Part shown: positions 9,159 through 18,498 of the stretch, piece after piece
Numbering within the stretch: the first letter of the stretch is position 1
How the letters are laid out: every line of letters starts with the position of its first letter
DNA from: Paraneptunicella aestuarii
Lineage (GTDB): Bacteria > Pseudomonadota > Gammaproteobacteria > Enterobacterales > Alteromonadaceae
Reading direction: 5' to 3'
DNA: 64,000 bases
Assembly: GCF_019900845.1 (NCBI RefSeq)
Contig: NZ_CP074570.1
Span: 496,001-560,000 of the forward strand
Position numbers and translations under genes: made by a program
Notes under the pieces: model-generated
The model's database searches: none
The model's input: the letters and a program-made list of their open reading frames with translations, nothing else
Told to the model about the DNA's origin: nothing

Positions 9159-10571
9159 ATGTCCGCCTTGGTTTCGATACCGCATTCTCAGTACCAGCAA
9201 GCGCGTCATAGCCGTGATCCGCGCTTTGATGGTCGCTTTTTTGTGGCGGTGAGAACCACAGGTATTTTCTGTCGCAATATTTGCCCGGTAAAAATGCCTA
9301 AAGAAGAGAATGTGGAGTATTTCGACTTTGCAGCTCAGGCCATGCAAGCGGGTTATCGCCCTTGCTTGCGGTGCCGTCCAGACAGTGCGCCGGGATCTTT
9401 TGCCTGGAAAGGAACCGAAACCACATTAATACGCGCAATGAAGCTGTTAAAAGAATCACCGTCTTTGTCTATGCAAGCTTTATGTGAGCGATTAGGGATT
9501 TCCGATCGCTACCTGAGAAAGCTATTTCAACGCTATTTGGGCATTGCGCCAAAGCAATATCAAATGACTGAGCAGCTATTATTTGCCAAGAATTTACTGC
9601 ATGAAACTCAGCTTTCTGTCGAAGATGTTGCGCAAAGTTGTGGCTTTAACAGCTCACGTCGTCTGCAAGACAACATGATGAAGTTCCTGCGCTTATCGCC
9701 AGGGCAGGTTCGGCAGCAAAGCCTTACACATGCCAATGGTAAGGCTTTATGTAATAGCTTACGCTTGTCGTTCAGGGAACCTTATCATTGGCCACAGGTT
9801 AGAGATTTCATGGCATTAAGGGCGATAGAGGGGGTGGAAATCGTCACAGATGACGGCTATCAACGTCATTTCACCTTGCCTGTAGGTGCTGAGTCAGAGC
9901 CTGTACATGGCACTTTCAAAGCAATGTTCAATGCTGAAGAGCGGGTGTTTGATGTACAGATAGAAATGAATTCTTATCGAAATCTCGGGGACGTTATACG
10001 TAATATTCGTCGTGTGCTGGATTTGGATGCAGACAGTAATGCCATTGCTGAATGCATGATAAAGGCTGGTGTTCCAGAGCAAACTATCGTGCAGGGATTG
10101 CGTTTACCCGGAGTGTGGAGTGTGTTTGAAGCGGGGGTAAGGGCAATTTTGGGGCAGCAGGTTTCGGTAAAGGCTGCGATTTCTCATTTGAGTCGATTAA
10201 CTGAAAGCTGTGGTTTTGAGATTGATGGAAAATTGTATTTCCCTACGGCACAACACATTTTGGATAACAATCTGGATTGTTTGAAAATGCCGGGAGCCAG
10301 AAAGCAGACTTTACATAATCTTGCTCAGTACATGGTAGATAAGGATAAGCAAAGTTCGACAGGTCTACATCAAGTTGACGATTGGTTATCCATTAAAGGT
10401 ATTGGCCCTTGGACAGTTGCCTATGCCCAAATGCGTGGGCAGTCAGAGCCCGACATTTGGCTGGATACCGATCTGGTCATCAAGAAGCAACTACAACAAC
10501 ATGACATTTGCGCTGATTTTGCAGCACCTTGGCGTAGTTATCTTACTTTTCAATTATGGAGTATGGCGTGA
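9159..10571 (+). CDS. alkA: Ada-AlkA fusion: methyl-sensing regulator joined to 3-methyladenine DNA glycosylase
   Basis: A 470-residue DNA-repair fusion. The N-terminal Ada-type zinc domain has C38, C42, C69 and C72; C38 would be the methylphosphotriester acceptor. An AraC-type double HTH covers about 85-185. The rest is an AlkA N-terminal domain (about 195-305) and a HhH-GPD glycosylase domain with IKGIGPWTVAY and a downstream WLDTDL carrying the likely catalytic Asp. It should excise alkylated purines and perhaps sense alkyl damage to drive its own operon. The next gene, a second alkylation-repair enzyme, overlaps the stop codon. This architecture is known in several proteobacteria (often annotated as AlkA or Ada). 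Confidence 0.9.
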   Translation: MSALVSIPHSQYQQARHSRDPRFDGRFFVAVRTTGIFCRNICPVKMPKEENVEYFDFAAQAMQAGYRPCLRCRPDSAPGSFAWKGTETTLIRAMKLLKESPSLSMQALCERLGISDRYLRKLFQRYLGIAPKQYQMTEQLLFAKNLLHETQLSVEDVAQSCGFNSSRRLQDNMMKFLRLSPGQVRQQSLTHANGKALCNSLRLSFREPYHWPQVRDFMALRAIEGVEIVTDDGYQRHFTLPVGAESEPVHGTFKAMFNAEERVFDVQIEMNSYRNLGDVIRNIRRVLDLDADSNAIAECMIKAGVPEQTIVQGLRLPGVWSVFEAGVRAILGQQVSVKAAISHLSRLTESCGFEIDGKLYFPTAQHILDNNLDCLKMPGARKQTLHNLAQYMVDKDKQSSTGLHQVDDWLSIKGIGPWTVAYAQMRGQSEPDIWLDTDLVIKKQLQQHDICADFAAPWRSYLTFQLWSMA

Positions 10572-11023
10572 ACCACACTTATTTATCGACAGAACTTGGC
10601 TTGGTAAAGATCACTGGCAACGAAGCCGCGATTACTCATATTGATTTTGTTGCCAACAAAGATTTCCCAGAGACAGAAACGGTTGTATTAAAGCAGGCGA
10701 AAGCTCAACTACAAGAATACTTCGATGGTTCCAGAACAGAATTCGATTTGCCACTTTCTCCTAAAGGCACGGCTTTTCAACAGAAAGTTTGGGAGCAGCT
10801 ACAAACGATTCCTTTTGGGAAAACAGTGAGTTATCAGGATATTGCTAAAGGCATTGGTAATCCCAGAGGTACACAAGCGGTTGGTGGAGCAAATGGTAAG
10901 AACCCAATTGCCATTGTGATCCCTTGTCATCGAGTGATAGGTAAGAATGGTACTCTTACTGGATATGCCGGTGGGCTGGATAAAAAAGCCTGGTTATTAG
11001 CGCTGGAACAAAAGCATAATTAG
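10568..11023 (+). CDS. ogt: Methylated-DNA--[protein]-cysteine S-methyltransferase
   Basis: Suicidal repair of O6-alkylguanine in the cytosol. The active-site motif PCHRV is at residues 119-123 counting from GTG 10568, within the usual C-terminal DNA-binding wing (VSYQDIAKGIGNPRGTQAVG upstream). I choose GTG 10568 because GGAG (10558-10561) lies 6 bases before it and because GTGA overlaps the alkA stop TGA, a classic translational-coupling junction. An in-frame ATG at 10556 would add four residues. It forms an alkylation-damage operon with the fusion gene upstream; Ogt versus the C-terminal half of Ada cannot be separated by motif alone. Confidence 0.93.
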   Translation: MNHTYLSTELGLVKITGNEAAITHIDFVANKDFPETETVVLKQAKAQLQEYFDGSRTEFDLPLSPKGTAFQQKVWEQLQTIPFGKTVSYQDIAKGIGNPRGTQAVGGANGKNPIAIVIPCHRVIGKNGTLTGYAGGLDKKAWLLALEQKHN

Positions 11024-11294
11024 GCGTATATTCGGCGTCAATTCTGCGGTGGTGTTTAATATAGATCGCTATATGAAAGCGCCGTATGAAATAGCAAAAA
11101 TAATCATTCCAAGTAGTGTTTCTACATAAATTCGAGCTCGTTTCTATCTTAGGAATTAAGAGCTCAATTACAACCAACTAAACGGAACCAAAGCTCTTAT
11201 AAAGTTATCTTCGTTTGGTTTCTTTTCAGGTTGATTTAAGCATTAGGCCACATACTCCGTTGGCTTTCATTTTTACTTTTTTGCGGGAACTGCA

Positions 11295-12191
11295 ATGCAT
11301 TTGAAATGGCTACTTGAACTTGTCTTGTTAGCGGCAATTTGGGGCTCATCTTTTATGTTTATGCGCTTGTCAGTGGTTGAGCTGGGCGCATTTCCAATGA
11401 CCTTTACTCGTACCGTCATCGCGACATTATTCTTGGGAACGATTCTCTATTTCACCCGACGCAAAGACATGCAACTTATCGCCAAACATTGGAAGTTGTT
11501 GGTGCTTATTGCTCTGAGCAGCACCGCAGTGCCTTTCTGTTTATGGAGCTTTGTGAGTTACTATCTGGAATCGGGCCCAATGGCTGTATTGAACGCTACT
11601 ACACCGTTGTTTGGGGCTCTGATTGCTTTTGTCTGGTTAAAAGAAAAACTGGAAAGCAGCGCTATTATCGGGCTGTTTTTGGGGTTCATCGGAGTGTGTG
11701 TCTTAATGATAGTGCCTCAGTCGGGAGTGAGTTTGGAAACTCTTCCTGTATTAGTGGGATTGATGGCGACCACATGCTATGGCATAGCTGCAAACCTGAC
11801 GAGAGCGAAAGCTAAGGGCTTGCCTCCTATGGCGGTTGCTACGGGCAGCCAGTTGTTTTCTTCTTTGGTGCTTGCGCCATTTGCCCTTTATACCTGGCCT
11901 GAAGCTATGCCCAGTTCGACGGCTGTGTGGAGCACTGTCGTACTAGGGATTGCCTGTACCGGCTTTGCGTTTTACATGTATTTCAAAATGATTGCAGAGC
12001 AGGGAATTACCAAAACCTTATCGGTGACTTACCTTATCCCCTTGTTTGCTATCCTTTGGGGAAGCTTGTTCCTGGGCGAAATTATTGAGTTTAGAACCTT
12101 GTTAGGTGGCGGCTTTATCTTGCTAGGCGTTGCTTTTACTACCGGTTATATTCGGTTGGGTCGAAAGCGATTAGCTGAAACTAATTGCTAG
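11295..12191 (+). CDS. EamA-family (DMT) transporter, copy 1
   Basis: A 298-residue inner-membrane protein of the drug/metabolite transporter superfamily: ten predicted hydrophobic segments arranged as two EamA repeats, with the typical start WLLELVLLAAIWGSSFMFMR and the closing glycine-rich helix. EamA proteins export amino acids, purines or drugs; the substrate here is not predictable. It is followed 28 bases later by a close paralogue on the same strand, so the two look like a tandem duplication transcribed together. Confidence 0.88.
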   Translation: MHLKWLLELVLLAAIWGSSFMFMRLSVVELGAFPMTFTRTVIATLFLGTILYFTRRKDMQLIAKHWKLLVLIALSSTAVPFCLWSFVSYYLESGPMAVLNATTPLFGALIAFVWLKEKLESSAIIGLFLGFIGVCVLMIVPQSGVSLETLPVLVGLMATTCYGIAANLTRAKAKGLPPMAVATGSQLFSSLVLAPFALYTWPEAMPSSTAVWSTVVLGIACTGFAFYMYFKMIAEQGITKTLSVTYLIPLFAILWGSLFLGEIIEFRTLLGGGFILLGVAFTTGYIRLGRKRLAETNC

Positions 12192-12219
12192 CGCATAGAA
12201 ACATCAGATAAGGATTCAA

Positions 12220-13113
12220 ATGATGCAGCTTAAATGGGTTTTTGAACTGCTATTGTTGTCTGCCATATGGGGTTCATCCTTCATGTTTATGCGTATTGCG
12301 TCGCCTGAAATTGGCGCAATGCCTTTAACCTTTATTCGCTGTGTTATTGCCACGGTTATTCTTGGCGCAATCGTCTATTTTACTCGCAAGACGGAACTGC
12401 GACTGATCTTACGACATTGGTTTTTACTCACTGCACTGGCCATTACCAATACTGCGTTACCTTTTAGTTTATGGGCTTATGTCAGTTTGTTTCTTGAATC
12501 CGGAACCATGGGAATTATTAACGCTACTGCGCCTATGTTTGGGGTGCTTATTGCTTTTTTCTGGCTAGGAGAAAAGTTAACGTCGGGAGCCTTGTTAGGT
12601 TTGGTTTTGGGCTTTTTAGGCGTGGCGATGTTGCTTATCGACCCTGCATCAGGGCTCTCTCTCGATATCGTGCCAGTGCTTATTGGCTTGTTCGCCTGTG
12701 TGAACTACGGTTTGGCTGCCTGTATCAGCAAAGCCTATGCCGAAGGACTTCGCCCTATGACGATTGCAGCGGGCAGCCAATTGTATTCTTCGTTAGTGTT
12801 ACTGCCATTTGCCCTGATGTCGTGGCCTGAACAAGCCGCCAGTGCTGAAGCCTGGTCGAGTACCTTGTTTTTAGGTGTGGCTTGCTCGGGGTTTGCCTTC
12901 TATCTTTACTACAAATTAATCGCCGAACAAGGCATTGCAAAGGCGCTCACCAATATGTACTTACTGCCATTATTCGCCATTTTGTGGGGAGCTTTGTTCT
13001 TGAACGAGCAATTGCAGTTAAAGACCTTCGTTGGCGGCGCAGTTGTGTTGCTAGGCATTGCACTGACTACCGGACTTGTTCGGGTAGAAAAGCGCAGAAC
13101 AGCAAAAGCTTAA
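12220..13113 (+). CDS. EamA-family (DMT) transporter, copy 2
   Basis: A 297-residue paralogue of the preceding gene. Both share the same start (KW..EL.LL.AIWGSSFMFMR), the same ten-helix layout and near-identical length, but they have diverged widely at the protein level, so the duplication is not recent. EamA proteins often act as dimers, and a heteromeric pair is possible but unproven. Translation most likely starts at ATG 12220 or at the directly following ATG 12223. A palindromic repeat follows the stop. Confidence 0.88.
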   Translation: MMQLKWVFELLLLSAIWGSSFMFMRIASPEIGAMPLTFIRCVIATVILGAIVYFTRKTELRLILRHWFLLTALAITNTALPFSLWAYVSLFLESGTMGIINATAPMFGVLIAFFWLGEKLTSGALLGLVLGFLGVAMLLIDPASGLSLDIVPVLIGLFACVNYGLAACISKAYAEGLRPMTIAAGSQLYSSLVLLPFALMSWPEQAASAEAWSSTLFLGVACSGFAFYLYYKLIAEQGIAKALTNMYLLPLFAILWGALFLNEQLQLKTFVGGAVVLLGIALTTGLVRVEKRRTAKA

Positions 13114-13120
13114 ATTCGTC

Positions 13121-13140
13121 ATGCTGACGACGGTCAGCAC
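13121..13140. repeat. Single hairpin related to the priA-ftsN repeat
   Basis: ATGCTGAC-GACG-GTCAGCAC, preceded by CGTC, resembles the first palindrome of the repeats at 4029-4335 (CGTCATGCTGAA). It lies just after the second EamA gene and may also serve as its terminator hairpin, though no T run follows. Confidence 0.6.
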
Positions 13141-13346
13141 CTTCCAAAACAGCGTTTCACTTCAGTTTTCCTGTTAACACAAAATGGCCTAATAAAAATA
13201 AGGTTTCCACTAAAACTTGAGTTAGAATAGCGGCAATTTTTGTCGATTAATTACCTGATTGTCGCCAATAAATCCGAGCTGCCCTGAATAGGGAATTAGC
13301 TATACCGGCGATTCAGGTTTGTGTAACAGGTTTAAGGGAATTCCTT

Positions 13347-14732
13347 ATGTCACTTTCTGTTGTCATTTTGGCTGCTGGTAAAGGCACCCGAATGAAATCT
13401 GCATTACCTAAAGTTTTACATCCCATTGCAGGGAAACCTATGGTTCAGCGCATTATTGATACGGTGAAAAGCCTGGGTGCTGAACAAATCAATCTGGTCT
13501 ACGGTCACGGTGCTGACCAGCTAAAAAGTGCCTTGGAACATAACAGCGTGAACTGGTGTCATCAGGCTGAACAGTTGGGCACTGGCCACGCAGTGCAACA
13601 AGCTTTGCCTCATATTCAGGATAGTGATGATGTTCTGATTCTGGTGGGTGATGCGCCGTTAATCAAAGCGTCTACATTGCAGCGCCTGATGGAAGTTAAG
13701 AAAGCTGCCGATGTGGCTTTGCTAACAGTCGATTTGGAAGACCCAACCGGAATGGGGCGCATTATTAGAGAAGGCGATCAGGGTAAAGGTAGCATCAAGG
13801 CCATTGTTGAGCACAAAGATGCAACACCAGAGCAACTGGCGATCCGCGAGATTAATACGGGCATTATGATCATGTCTGGCGCTGACTTAAAGCGCTGGGT
13901 GTCGCAGTTAGATAACAACAATGCTCAGAATGAATATTATCTGGTTGATGTGATTGCGATGGCCGCTAACGAAGGCAAGCATATTCAGTCCGCGCAACCC
14001 GATACAGCCATTGAAGTTGAAGGCATTAATAATCGTGTGCAACTGGCTCGTCTGGAAAGAGCTTTTCAGCGTGAACAAGCGGAAGCCTTGATGATGCAAG
14101 GCGTGACTCTGTTTGATCCGGCGCGTTTGGATATTCGTGGTGAGGTTGAAACAGGCCAGGACGTGGCTATCGATATAACAATCGACGTCAACGTGGTACT
14201 GCAAGGCAAGGTTAAGCTAGGCAACAATGTGTCAATTGGCGCGAACTGTATCTTGATCGACTGTGAAATTGGCGACGGTGTTGTCATTGAAGCGAATTCT
14301 ATTGTTCAGCAAGCCAAAGTTGCAGCCCATTGCGTGGTTGGCCCTTATGCGCGTTTGCGCCCCGGCACTGTGCTGGATGAAGGGGCTAAAGTGGGTAACT
14401 TTGTTGAAATGAAGAAAGCCGTATTGGGCAAAGGCTCTAAAGCTAATCACTTGTCGTATATTGGTGATGCAGAGGTTGGTGAGAACGTCAACATTGGTGC
14501 AGGAACCATTACCTGTAATTACGACGGTGTGAATAAATCGAAAACCATTATCGGTGATGGCGCTTTTATTGGCTCAAACTCAGCTTTGGTTGCTCCGGTG
14601 GAAATTGGCAAAAATGCCACGGTTGGAGCAGGTTCAACTATCAATAAACCCGTGCCAGACAACAACCTTGCCGTGGCGCGTGCCAAGCAACGTGTTAATG
14701 ACAACTGGAAGCGCCCGGTTAAGAAGTCTTAG
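13347..14732 (+). CDS. glmU: Bifunctional GlmU: GlcN-1-P acetyltransferase / GlcNAc-1-P uridylyltransferase
   Basis: Makes UDP-GlcNAc for peptidoglycan and LPS in the cytosol. The 461-residue protein has the N-terminal pyrophosphorylase signature LAAGKGTRM at residues 8-16, then [11 protein letters not shown], and a C-terminal left-handed beta-helix built of hexapeptide repeats from about residue 250, including the acetyltransferase region GNFVEMKKA and [13 protein letters not shown]. It is near full length compared with E. coli (456). glmS lies 1.5 kb downstream on the same strand, so the two steps of the pathway are linked, though separated by a GNAT gene and a DeoR regulator. Confidence 0.97.
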   Translation: MSLSVVILAAGKGTRMKSALPKVLHPIAGKPMVQRIIDTVKSLGAEQINLVYGHGADQLKSALEHNSVNWCHQAEQLGTGHAVQQALPHIQDSDDVLILVGDAPLIKASTLQRLMEVKKAADVALLTVDLEDPTGMGRIIREGDQGKGSIKAIVEHKDATPEQLAIREINTGIMIMSGADLKRWVSQLDNNNAQNEYYLVDVIAMAANEGKHIQSAQPDTAIEVEGINNRVQLARLERAFQREQAEALMMQGVTLFDPARLDIRGEVETGQDVAIDITIDVNVVLQGKVKLGNNVSIGANCILIDCEIGDGVVIEANSIVQQAKVAAHCVVGPYARLRPGTVLDEGAKVGNFVEMKKAVLGKGSKANHLSYIGDAEVGENVNIGAGTITCNYDGVNKSKTIIGDGAFIGSNSALVAPVEIGKNATVGAGSTINKPVPDNNLAVARAKQRVNDNWKRPVKKS

Positions 14733-14763
14733 TTAAAAATTTGCAGTTAAAGAGCAAGCCAGA

Positions 14764-15228
14764 ATGAATATTATCCTTGATGATTTGAGTGGTTCTAAAA
14801 TACAAGCATTGCTGCAAGAACATCTGGATGACATGTACGCAACTTCGCCGCCGGAGAGCGTACATGCTCTTGATCTTGAAGCGTTGAAACAGTCTCATAT
14901 CAGCTTTTGGAGTATTTGGGACGGGAGCAATTTGGCGGGTTGTATTGCACTAAAGGAACTTGATACGGCACATGGCGAGATCAAATCAATGCGTACGTCT
15001 CGGGATTATCATCGTCGAGGTGTGGCTTCTCGTTTGCTAAATCACTTGATTGAAGAATCTCAAAAGCGTGAATATCAGCGCTTGTCGTTGGAAACGGGAG
15101 TTGAAGATTATTTTGCTCCTGCACGTTTACTCTATAAAAAGCATGGCTTTATCGAATGCGAACCCTTCGCGGATTACAAGCTTGATCCTAACAGCGTGTT
15201 TATGACATTGGCGCTAGAACCTTTCTAA
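14764..15228 (+). CDS. GNAT-family N-acetyltransferase
   Basis: A 154-residue cytosolic acyl-CoA-dependent acetyltransferase. The acetyl-CoA loop is HRRGVASRLL at about residues 82-91 (RxxGxA pattern), followed by the beta-5 / alpha-4 region LSLETGVEDYFAPARLLYKKHGF that is typical of YsnE/PhnO-like members. It starts 31 bases after glmU and may be co-transcribed. The substrate is unknown; nothing ties it to amino-sugar metabolism beyond location. Confidence 0.88.
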   Translation: MNIILDDLSGSKIQALLQEHLDDMYATSPPESVHALDLEALKQSHISFWSIWDGSNLAGCIALKELDTAHGEIKSMRTSRDYHRRGVASRLLNHLIEESQKREYQRLSLETGVEDYFAPARLLYKKHGFIECEPFADYKLDPNSVFMTLALEPF

Positions 15229-15246
15229 ATAATCGAAGTGATGGTC

Positions 15247-15345
15247 TTCTACAGAAAGTGGTGAGCAGACCCTCAGCCGCAAGGATGCGGATGTGGAACC
15301 GCAAGGGATTGATTTACGGCGAGTCTGCGATCCATTTCTGTAGGA
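15247..15345. repeat. Structured palindromic element, possible small RNA or intergenic repeat
   Basis: CTACAGAAA (15249-15257) pairs with TTTCTGTAG (15335-15343) and, after an internal loop, GCAGAC (15265-15270) pairs with GTCTGC (15323-15328). Inside is a perfect CCGCA-AGGA-TGCGG hairpin and a further CCGCAAGGG stretch. The result is a roughly 95-base branched hairpin in the gap between the GNAT and DeoR genes. No T run follows it. Function is unknown; it could be a dispersed repeat, a terminator-like attenuator or a small RNA. Confidence 0.65.
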
Positions 15346-15489
15346 GGCTTGCAGTTATCGCACACTTCTATAATCGCCTCTCTATATTTGTGCGGAGCAT
15401 TGTATTTGTGTTTTGAGCGGGTATTAAATACTTGCATTAACTTTCATTTAAATTAGAATCCTTTCAAATCGAAACTTTAAGCTTTCAAG

Positions 15490-16275
15490 TTGATTTCAAT
15501 TTTGCATCCTCGAAATACACAACAACGTCGTCGACAGATCCTTGATCATATTACTCAGAATGGTGAAGCCAGTGTTGAGGAATTGGCGCGTCAGCATCAA
15601 ACCTCCGAAGTGACTGTTCGCAAAGATTTAGCTGCGTTGGAAACCGACGGTTTGGTGTTACGTCGATTTGGCGGTGCGATATTGATGCCTGTGGATGCAC
15701 CTGAAATCAATCATGATAAAGTTTCGAATCGAAAGATAGCTATTGCTAAACTGGCATCAAGCCTTATTAAAGATCATGACCGCATCATTGTGGATAGCGG
15801 CTCTACCACGGGTGCATTACTGCCAGAGCTGAACGAAAAAACGGGTTTGGTTGTGATGACCAATTCCCTGCATGTGGCGAAAGAATTATTAGAGTTAGAA
15901 CAGGAACCCACTGTACTGATGACAGGCGGAACCTGGGATACACAATCACATTCCTTTCAGGGCGCAATGGCTGAGCAAATGCTCAAAGCATACAATTTTG
16001 ACACTGCTTTTGTTGGAGCCGCCGGGCTCGATGTCGACAGAGGCACTACTACTTTCAACGAGCTAACCCACCTGACTCAAACAATGGCAGAAGTGTCTCG
16101 CCAGGTTGTGGTGTTGGCTGAATCAAGCAAATTCGCACGTAAAATGCCTAATCTGGAGCTGCCCTGGAGCTGTATTTCTGTTTTGGTAACAGACAATCAC
16201 ATCGCACCAGAAACCAAAGCAGCAATTCAGGCTAAAGGTGTTGAGGTGATGTGTGCGAATACCGCAGATGAATAG
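15490..16275 (+). CDS. DeoR/GlpR-family transcriptional regulator adjacent to glmS
   Basis: A 261-residue repressor type: N-terminal DeoR wHTH (RRRQILDHITQNGEASVEELARQHQTSEVTVRKDLAALE, about 12-52) and a C-terminal ISOCOT-type sugar-phosphate sensor domain with the DSGSTTG loop near residue 100. Only TTG codons are available as plausible starts: 15490, or 15502, which would begin at Leu5; neither has a strong ribosome binding site. It lies 19 bases upstream of glmS on the same strand, so control of glmS or of amino-sugar use by a sugar phosphate such as GlcN-6-P is the likely role, by inference. Confidence 0.88.
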   Translation: MISILHPRNTQQRRRQILDHITQNGEASVEELARQHQTSEVTVRKDLAALETDGLVLRRFGGAILMPVDAPEINHDKVSNRKIAIAKLASSLIKDHDRIIVDSGSTTGALLPELNEKTGLVVMTNSLHVAKELLELEQEPTVLMTGGTWDTQSHSFQGAMAEQMLKAYNFDTAFVGAAGLDVDRGTTTFNELTHLTQTMAEVSRQVVVLAESSKFARKMPNLELPWSCISVLVTDNHIAPETKAAIQAKGVEVMCANTADE

Positions 16276-16294
16276 AATATTTTAGGAGATCACC

Positions 16295-18127
16295 ATGTGT
16301 GGAATCGTTGGGGCAATTGCAGAACGTAACGTTGTTAATATTTTGCTGGAAGGCTTGAAGCGCCTTGAATATCGCGGTTATGACTCTGCGGGCGTGGCGT
16401 TGGTCGATGCTGACCAGAAACTCCATCGCGTGCGCCGTATAGGAAAGGTGCAGGAATTACAAAATGCGTTGGCAGAATCGCCTCTTAAAGGCTCCATCGG
16501 TATTGCTCATACACGTTGGGCAACCCATGGTGGTGTTACCGACAAGAATGCTCACCCTCACTTTTCCAGCGAGCAGATCGCTGTCGTTCACAATGGCATT
16601 ATCGAAAACTATCAAAGCCTGCGCGAAATATTGCGCAGCGATGGCTACGACTTCCAATCTGAAACCGATACCGAAACTATCGCTCATACAATTCACAAAG
16701 AAATGAAACAGGCTGAGAGTTTACTGGACGCCGTGTGCAAGTCAGTAAAACAGTTTCATGGCGCTTATGGCACAGTAGTGATGGATAAAAACGATCCTGA
16801 AACGCTGGTGGTTGCCCGTTCTGGCAGCCCATTGGTGATTGGCTTGGGCATAGGTGAAAACTTTATTGCCTCTGATCAGCTCGCGTTATTGCCGGTGACT
16901 CGTCGTTTTATCTTCCTTGAAGAAGGCGATGTTGCTGAGATCACGCGCACATCTGTACGTATTTTGGATAAAAATGGCGAGGAAGTAGAGCGTCAGATCC
17001 ACGATTCGGAAATCGAACACGACGCCGGAGACAAAGCGGGATATCGCCATTACATGCTTAAGGAAATCTACGAACAACCCATCGTAGTGCGCAATGCGTT
17101 GCAAGGGCGATTGAACAGTGAAGGGCTTTTGCCCGGCATTTATGGTGATGATGCCGACATGATTTTGCAAAAAGTTCGCCATGTTCAAATTGTCGCCTGT
17201 GGAACCAGCTATCACGCTGGCATGACCGCTCGTTACTGGTTGGAGCAATACGCTAACGTGTCTTGTAATGTGGAGATTGCATCGGAATTCCGCTACCGCA
17301 AATCCTTCGTACACGACAACAGCTTGCTGATCACCATCTCTCAGTCCGGCGAAACCGCAGACACATTAGCGGCACTGCGTTTGGCGAAAGAGCTGGGGTA
17401 TATGTCGAGCTTAACCGTGTGTAATGTACCGGGATCGTCATTGGTTCGCGAATCAGACCTGTCCTTCATGACCAAAGCAGGGGCTGAAATTGGCGTGGCT
17501 TCAACCAAAGCCTTCACCACCCAATTAACCGCTCTGTTAATGCTTACGTTAAAGCTTGGGCAATGTAATGGCATGAGCAAAGAACAAGCCAATGCGATTG
17601 TTAATGCCTTGAATACTTTACCTGCCAAACTGGAAGCAACGCTGAACCTCGACAAAGAAATTGGCCAACTGGCAGAAGAATTTGCCGACAAACACCATGC
17701 GCTGTTTTTAGGCCGAGGCGACCAGTACCCCATCGCAATGGAAGGTGCATTAAAGCTGAAAGAAATCTCCTACATTCACGCTGAAGCCTACGCTTCTGGT
17801 GAGCTTAAACATGGCCCATTAGCGCTTATCGACGACGAAATGCCTGTCATTGTGGTTGCCCCCAACAATGAACTGTTGGAAAAACTGAAATCTAACGTGG
17901 AAGAAGTTCGCGCCAGAGGCGGTATTATGTATGTATTCGCCGACAAAGACGCCAACTTTGAAAGCGACGCCACCATGCGCGTGATCAACATCCCACACGT
18001 AGACGAAATCGTCGCGCCAATCGTGTATACCTTACCGCTGCAATTGTTGTCATACTACGTTGCAGTGATAAAGGGAACAGACGTAGATCAGCCTCGTAAC
18101 CTGGCAAAATCCGTTACTGTTGAGTGA
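16295..18127 (+). CDS. glmS: Glutamine--fructose-6-phosphate aminotransferase (isomerizing)
   Basis: First step of amino-sugar synthesis: fructose-6-P plus glutamine to GlcN-6-P. The 610-residue protein begins MCGIVGAI, with Cys2 as the glutaminase nucleophile, followed by two SIS sugar-isomerase domains ([11 protein letters not shown] near residue 350, and the second from about 460), ending [18 protein letters not shown] is well placed before ATG 16295. The conserved 3' end is the standard target (attTn7) for Tn7-type transposons, and Tn7-like sequence does begin 23 bases after the stop. A second copy of the last 166 bases lies at 19693-19858. Confidence 0.98.
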   Translation: MCGIVGAIAERNVVNILLEGLKRLEYRGYDSAGVALVDADQKLHRVRRIGKVQELQNALAESPLKGSIGIAHTRWATHGGVTDKNAHPHFSSEQIAVVHNGIIENYQSLREILRSDGYDFQSETDTETIAHTIHKEMKQAESLLDAVCKSVKQFHGAYGTVVMDKNDPETLVVARSGSPLVIGLGIGENFIASDQLALLPVTRRFIFLEEGDVAEITRTSVRILDKNGEEVERQIHDSEIEHDAGDKAGYRHYMLKEIYEQPIVVRNALQGRLNSEGLLPGIYGDDADMILQKVRHVQIVACGTSYHAGMTARYWLEQYANVSCNVEIASEFRYRKSFVHDNSLLITISQSGETADTLAALRLAKELGYMSSLTVCNVPGSSLVRESDLSFMTKAGAEIGVASTKAFTTQLTALLMLTLKLGQCNGMSKEQANAIVNALNTLPAKLEATLNLDKEIGQLAEEFADKHHALFLGRGDQYPIAMEGALKLKEISYIHAEAYASGELKHGPLALIDDEMPVIVVAPNNELLEKLKSNVEEVRARGGIMYVFADKDANFESDATMRVINIPHVDEIVAPIVYTLPLQLLSYYVAVIKGTDVDQPRNLAKSVTVE

Positions 18128-18149
18128 TTTGACTCATGAAATGAGTTGA

Positions 18150-18213
18150 TGTGGGATGACAATAAAGTTTCATCCCACACAATAAAGTATCATACCAAGT
18201 ATTAAAGTATCAT
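18150..18213 (+). mobile_element. Tn7-like transposon end with three close-packed repeats
   Basis: The sequence opens TGTGGGATGACAATAAAGT at nucleotide 23 after the glmS stop. The Tn7 right end opens TGTGGGCGGACAATAAAGTC and inserts about 25 bases past glmS, so both sequence and location agree. Repeats of the form ACAATAAAGT(T/A)TCAT occur at 18159, 18179 and about 18199, a strict 20-base period like TnsB binding sites in a Tn7 right end. The first 30 bases are also palindromic (TGTGGGATGA ... TCATCCCACA), so a hairpin role after glmS is an alternative. Confidence 0.7.
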
Positions 18214-18498
18214 ACTGACCCAGATCGCATTGAGATAATTGCGGACGTTCACCGCGACCTTCTGACTTAACAATTTGGTGGTATATACGAGCAATTCTCT
18301 ATCAGGAATTGGCTGTTGTTATTTGAGTATACCCGAACCACTGTAAATCCCAATTCTCGCTTTCCCCACAACGTGTTACACATAAAGCGCTGGTAGCTGG
18401 CTCCAAGTTATTGTTAGTATGGGAAAAAATAAAGAGAAACGCTGAATAAACGGTATTACGCCATCTGCGGCATACCGTGAATTCATGGTAATACACGG
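18214..18498. other. Non-coding stretch between the Tn7-like end and the cassette
   Basis: No supportable gene. An imperfect palindrome spans about 18449-18500 (CGGTATTAC ... GGTAATACACGG) next to the presumed left edge of the gene cassette; it could be a degenerate recombination site, but it lacks a proper R'' box. The rest is featureless AT-rich DNA with a 64-codon minus-strand frame that has no support. Confidence 0.5.

Noticed and set aside
16276..16294. glmS ribozyme/riboswitch upstream of glmS
   Set aside because: The ribozyme is known from Gram-positive lineages, and only 19 bases separate the DeoR gene from glmS, which is too short for it.
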